Source of the DNA: Paulinella micropora
Lineage: Eukaryota; Cercozoa; Imbricatea; Euglyphida
Direction of reading: 5' to 3'
DNA length: 64,000 nt
Assembly: GCA_009731375.1 (NCBI GenBank)
Contig: BJOX01000065.1
Span: forward strand, 1,004,072-1,068,071
The notes beneath the pieces are model-generated. The model was not told the origin of the DNA and ran no database searches. It saw only the letters and a program-made list of their open reading frames with translations. The first letter of the stretch is position 1, and every line of letters starts with the position of its first letter. Made by a program: the position numbers and the translations under genes. Below, one piece after another: positions 60,693 to 64,000 of the stretch.

Positions 60693-61090
60693 TAATGCTT
60701 ATTTGCTTATAATTGCTTTCTGTATTGTTGTTTTCAACTAGTTGAAAACAACTGAATTGTTTGTTTGCGAAATGAAGAGGAGAGCAGTTTCTATTGCATT
60801 CTTGCTGGAAACAGAAAAAAAATATGTTTTTGATTTTTTGGTCTTTAATACTAATGCTTATTTTGCTTAATTTCTTTAATTATCGTGATGTCTTGAAGAT
60901 GTCTTGAAGAATGTCTTGAAGTAAAACCTAAATAGTAAACTATGAATAGGAAGAGAGATTTTGATGAAATTGTGAATGAGTGATTTTTTTGTGAAAAATT
61001 CTACTTTCAATAGGAAGGCAGTTGGAGCTGTTTTGATATCTCCGGAGGTATGTATTGAACAACTGTGCCCAAGTGAGACCCTTAACTACT
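60693..61090 (-). repeat. Right terminal inverted repeat of the Polinton
   Basis: About 398 bp, inverted relative to 40097-40497, ending CCCTTAACTACT at 61090. It contains the same 26-bp palindrome (60727-60752) and CAAGACAT/ATGTCTTG motifs near 60889-60918. Confidence 0.92.
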
Positions 61091-61096
61091 GCCCTG
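61091..61096. repeat. Right target-site duplication of the Polinton
   Basis: GCCCTG, against CCCCTG at 40091-40096. Confidence 0.65.
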
Positions 61097-61916
61097 GCAC
61101 TAGTACTTTTCTCCGAGGTTATTGTAACACCAGACAAAAAAGGGGAAAATGTAAAATTCCTGCAAGACAAAAAGGCAATTTACAAGGGAAATGTCTGAGC
61201 GCTCGCAAGGCTCCTGTTAATGTGCTACAATGTAGTGCTTAGTAGTGAAAAAAAGTTATTAATTTTCTGGTTTGAAGTTCAAGAAATAAAAGTTTCATGC
61301 TTAAGAACCAACCAGTTCAGAGAAAAATTCTTTAGGAAAGGTTAAAGGTTTGATGGACGAATGTAAACATTCAAATTTGCAAATGGAAACCTTCAATTTA
61401 ACGTTTGCGCGCGTGTAAATTGTAACTTACTAAGACTCATATTAAATTTTCCTTTCTGTGGCAACATTGTGGTTTTTTCAAGTTAACAAACCTTCGCATG
61501 TTTGCTTCACTGAGAACGTTTTGCATTCACTTACACATTCACATACACATACACGTATACATACAAACATACTTACATAAATACACGTGCGTATATGCAT
61601 ACACTGTGCCATACAACAAAGAACATGCAAAAAAAGCTATCAATACACATATACGTACACACATTTTTTTTTTGCTTGTTCCTTTTGTTCTGTTTTATTC
61701 CTTTTCATTTTTCGTTTGTTGCCTTTCTTTCTCTTCTCTCTCTCTCTTTCTCTCTCTCCTCTCTTATATTTTTCTATCTTGGAGCTTAGCTGAACTCTGG
61801 TTCCAGTTTTCCTTCAGGACATACACTGCAGCTTATTTTGACTAGATCGCATGATTATAGTTTGTATCTTCGTCGTTCTCTCTCTTTTCTTTCTTCTATT
61901 AAAACTTACTTACTGT
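61097..61916. other. Right flank, no recognised gene
   Basis: AT-rich with a CATA-type stretch (61540-61600), a TTTC/CTCT tract (61670-61765) and nothing that looks coding or structured. Confidence 0.5.
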
Positions 61917-62272
61917 AATAATAATAATAATAGTGCTTCTCTGTCAATGACTGAATAATAATAATAATAATAATAGTAATAATCATAATAGTGCTTCTCT
62001 ATCAATGACTGATGCAAATCTGCACATGCGCCTCCATCGTCTCGCCCGTGAGGGGAGTATGAAGAATTGACGATAGGCTCTAATGACACCCCCGCACGGG
62101 CAGTTCCAACACTTCCAGACGGACCGGTATGTTCAATGACCCCCGCACGGGCAGTTCCAACACTTCCAGACTGACCGGTATGTTCAATGAAAATACTGGT
62201 GGCACCGACTGGAATCGAACTGGCGACAGGGCCCAGATGATAGAACTTGACCACTGGGCTATCACGGTGTCC
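61917..62272 (-). mobile_element. tRNA-derived SINE, copy 1
   Basis: On the - strand the element starts GGACACCGTGATAGCCCAGT (62272), containing a pol III A box (TAGCCCAGTGG) and about 45 nt later a B box (AGTTCGATTCC). A unique body follows with CATACCGGTC and GGAGGCGCATGTGCAGA, then AGAAGCACTATTATGATTATT with a TTA-rich tail. The tRNA-like head no longer folds perfectly (T stem has mismatches). A body segment of about 43 bp is duplicated inside this copy. A further 3' fragment of a copy (about 20 bp of body plus tail) lies at 61917-61952. Confidence 0.8.
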
Positions 62273-62277
62273 ATACC

Positions 62278-62563
62278 ATAATAATCATAATAATAATTAT
62301 AATAGTGCTTCTCTGTCAATGGCTGATGCATTTCTGCACATGCGCCTCCATCGTCTCACCCGTGAGGGGAGTACGAAGAATTGACGATAGGCTCTAATGA
62401 CAACCCCGCAAGGGCAGTTCCAACACTTCCAGACTGACCGGTATGATCAATGAAAATACTGGTCCAGACGGACCGGTATGTTCAATGAAAATACTGGTGG
62501 CACCGACTGGAATCGAACTGGCGACAGATGGTAGAACTTGACCACTGGGCTATCACGGTGTCC
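62278..62563 (-). mobile_element. tRNA-derived SINE, copy 2
   Basis: Same head (GGACACCGTGATAGCCC at 62563) and body as copy 1 with several substitutions; part of the head between the boxes is shorter, and a piece of body (CAGACGGACCGGTATG) is repeated. The tail merges with (AATAATCAT)n. Confidence 0.8.
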
Positions 62564-62622
62564 AATAATCATAATAATAATCATAATAATAATCATAATA
62601 ATAATCATAATAATAATATTGT
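62564..62622. repeat. (AATAATCAT)n repeat
   Basis: Tail-like simple repeat between SINE copies. Confidence 0.85.
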
Positions 62623-62629
62623 ATTGATC

Positions 62630-62922
62630 TGTCATGGCTGAGTCCAAGAACCATGCGCCTCCATCCCTCGACCCAACAGTCACACAGTGAATGTTGGTGA
62701 GGGAAGAGACTCTAACCATCCCTGAATAGCTACCCCCCGGCGTCGGATACCTTGCAGGGAATCAACTGCAAATGATTGATGCTCAATGAGAGTTCCACAA
62801 GACTGGGTATAAGTTGAATGGATGTACTCAAGGGGGGTAGCAGACATTTCATGTGGTCTGCCAGCGCATGAGGACGTTTTGCGGTAAGTGTCTGGGACGC
62901 TCGAAACCCGTCACCACCAATA
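62630..62922. other. Unclassified repeat-like segment
   Basis: Begins GATCTGTCATGGCTGAGTCC and contains ATGCGCCTCCATC, which echoes the SINE body; it ends near a TCGAAACCCGTCACC phrase. It may be another SINE subfamily on the - strand, but boxes are not clear. Confidence 0.3.
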
Positions 62923-63133
62923 AGAATAATATAGTAATAATAATTATTATAATAGTAACAATAATAATAATAATAATAGTGCTTCTCTGTCAATTGCTGA
63001 TGCATTTCTGCACATGCGCCTCCATCGTCTCACCCGTGAGGGAAGTACGAAGAATTGACGATAAGCTCTAATGACACCCCCGCAAGGGCAGTTCCAACAC
63101 TTCCAGACGGGCCGGTATGTTCAATGAAAATAC
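62923..63133 (-). mobile_element. tRNA-derived SINE, copy 3 (head in the gap)
   Basis: Tail TAATAATAGTGCTTCTCTGT and the body up to ATGTTCAATGAAAATAC match copies 1 and 2; the tRNA-like head is lost in the N gap from 63134. Confidence 0.75.
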
Positions 63134-63386
63134 NNNNNNNNNNNNNNNNNNNNNNNNNNNNNNNNNNNNNNNNNNNNNNNNNNNNNNNNNNNNNNNNNNN
63201 NNNNNNNNNNNNNNNNNNNNNNNNNNNNNNNNNNNNNNNNNNNNNNNNNNNNNNNNNNNNNNNNNNNNNNNNNNNNNNNNNNNNNNNNNNNNNNNNNNNN
63301 NNNNNNNNNNNNNNNNNNNNNNNNNNNNNNNNNNNNNNNNNNNNNNNNNNNNNNNNNNNNNNNNNNNNNNNNNNNNNNNNNNNNNN
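63134..63386. other. 253-N assembly gap
   Basis: Runs from the SINE body into a TAA microsatellite. Confidence 0.95.
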
Positions 63387-63535
<149 letters not shown>

Positions 63536-63559
63536 TACCATTAAGCCTTGCTTATTGTG

Positions 63560-63790
63560 TAAAATAAATAAATCAATAAATAAATAAATATATATATGTA
63601 TAATACATATATATATCAACAAACAAACTTACAATAAATAAATAAATAAATAAATAAATAAAGTGTGAACGTGCATGTGTATTGACTGCTTTTTTTTGCG
63701 TGTTTTTTTGTTTTATGTGTATGCATATACGCACGTGTATTTATACAAGTATGTTTGTATGTGTATGTGTATGTGTATGTGAATGTGCAC
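63560..63790. repeat. (AAAT)n and (TGTATG)n repeats
   Basis: AAAT runs at 63565-63590 and 63634-63662 and a TGTATG run at 63748-63782. The remainder to 64000 shows no gene. Confidence 0.85.
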
Positions 63791-64000
63791 CCTACACACA
63801 TCCACTCACACATAACATAAATTTTTCAGAGACACATGCAGATGCACATACACCAGCATCCACATATAAACGAGTACGTGTACATACATGCCGTATAAAC
63901 TTAAAATTGATCTAAAGACACGTACATTCATTTTGGAACATAGAATCTACTACTGACAGAAACCCCATCAACAGGCAGGCCAGGCAAGACATGAACTGAC

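Larger units (their letters stand above)
40097..61090. mobile_element. Maverick/Polinton DNA element, 21 kb
   Basis: Bounded by terminal inverted repeats of about 400 bp that start AGTAGTTAAGGG, with a near-perfect 6-bp target duplication; 5'-AG ends and 6-bp duplications are Polinton features. It carries the full diagnostic set: rve-family integrase, family B DNA polymerase of the protein-primed type, FtsK/HerA-type ATPase, adenain-like cysteine protease, single and double jelly-roll capsid proteins. In addition it has fibre-like, adhesin-like, AP2-like and ExoX-like genes. It is much more AT-rich than the flanks. Integrase and polymerase lie on the - strand, morphogenesis genes on the + strand. 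Integrase, ATPase, major capsid, fibre, adhesin-like and polymerase genes all have frame breaks, so this copy appears defective unless the breaks are sequence errors. Confidence 0.95.

Noticed and set aside
62200-62272. tRNA gene on the - strand
   Set aside because: A and B boxes are present, but the T stem and acceptor do not pair well, and the segment recurs with a common body and tail, so it is a SINE head.

Overview
The window is nuclear DNA of a eukaryote that is very rich in mobile elements. Evidence: GT-AG spliced exons with AATAAA signals, long microsatellites, tRNA-derived SINEs, LTR retrotransposons and a Maverick/Polinton DNA element. The sequence does not allow a narrower host call. 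Ten stretches of N break the scaffold; six are exactly 10 N, and three of those have flanks that overlap each other.

Layout: 1-2.4 kb is simple repeat. The last two exons of an unrecognised host zinc-finger gene lie at 2129-2198 and 2792-2892. 4619-15224 is a complete, young Ty3/gypsy element (237/238-bp LTRs; Gag and Pol in one frame separated by a single TGA). 15.2-18.2 kb is mostly featureless. 18.25-19.43 kb is a copia-type gag ORF, followed by Ser/Glu-coding trinucleotide repeats and a broken, apparently spliced gene of unknown function (20.7-24.2 kb). 25739-31639 is a second, decayed Ty3/gypsy copy, cut off inside its reverse transcriptase. From about 31.64 to 39.35 kb lies a GC-rich block of five intronless genes in both orientations with AATAAA signals right at their ends. 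It includes two kinase-like proteins and a TPR protein, and looks like part of a large DNA virus or similar element.

40097-61090 is a 21-kb Polinton with about 400-bp inverted repeats starting AG and a near-perfect 6-bp target duplication. It encodes an integrase, protein-primed-type DNA polymerase B, FtsK/HerA packaging ATPase, adenain-like protease, minor and major capsid proteins, a fibre-like protein ending in a peptidase S74 chaperone, an adhesin-like beta protein and several small proteins. The morphogenesis genes (fibre to adhesin-like protein) form a mostly + strand block; polymerase and ExoX-like genes run on the - strand. Many of its genes carry single-base frame breaks or short tandem duplications, while protease and minor capsid are intact, so the copy is recently decayed or imperfectly sequenced.

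The most notable observations are: a family of hairpins in the Polinton with conserved edges (GATATTT ... AAACATCG) placed on stop codons and just before start codons; a conserved Gag-UGA-CU(A/G)-G-Pol arrangement in both gypsy copies, pointing to stop-codon readthrough; and the compact virus-like gene block that interrupts gypsy copy 2. The right end (61.9-63.1 kb) holds tRNA-derived SINE copies with TAA-type tails, then microsatellites.
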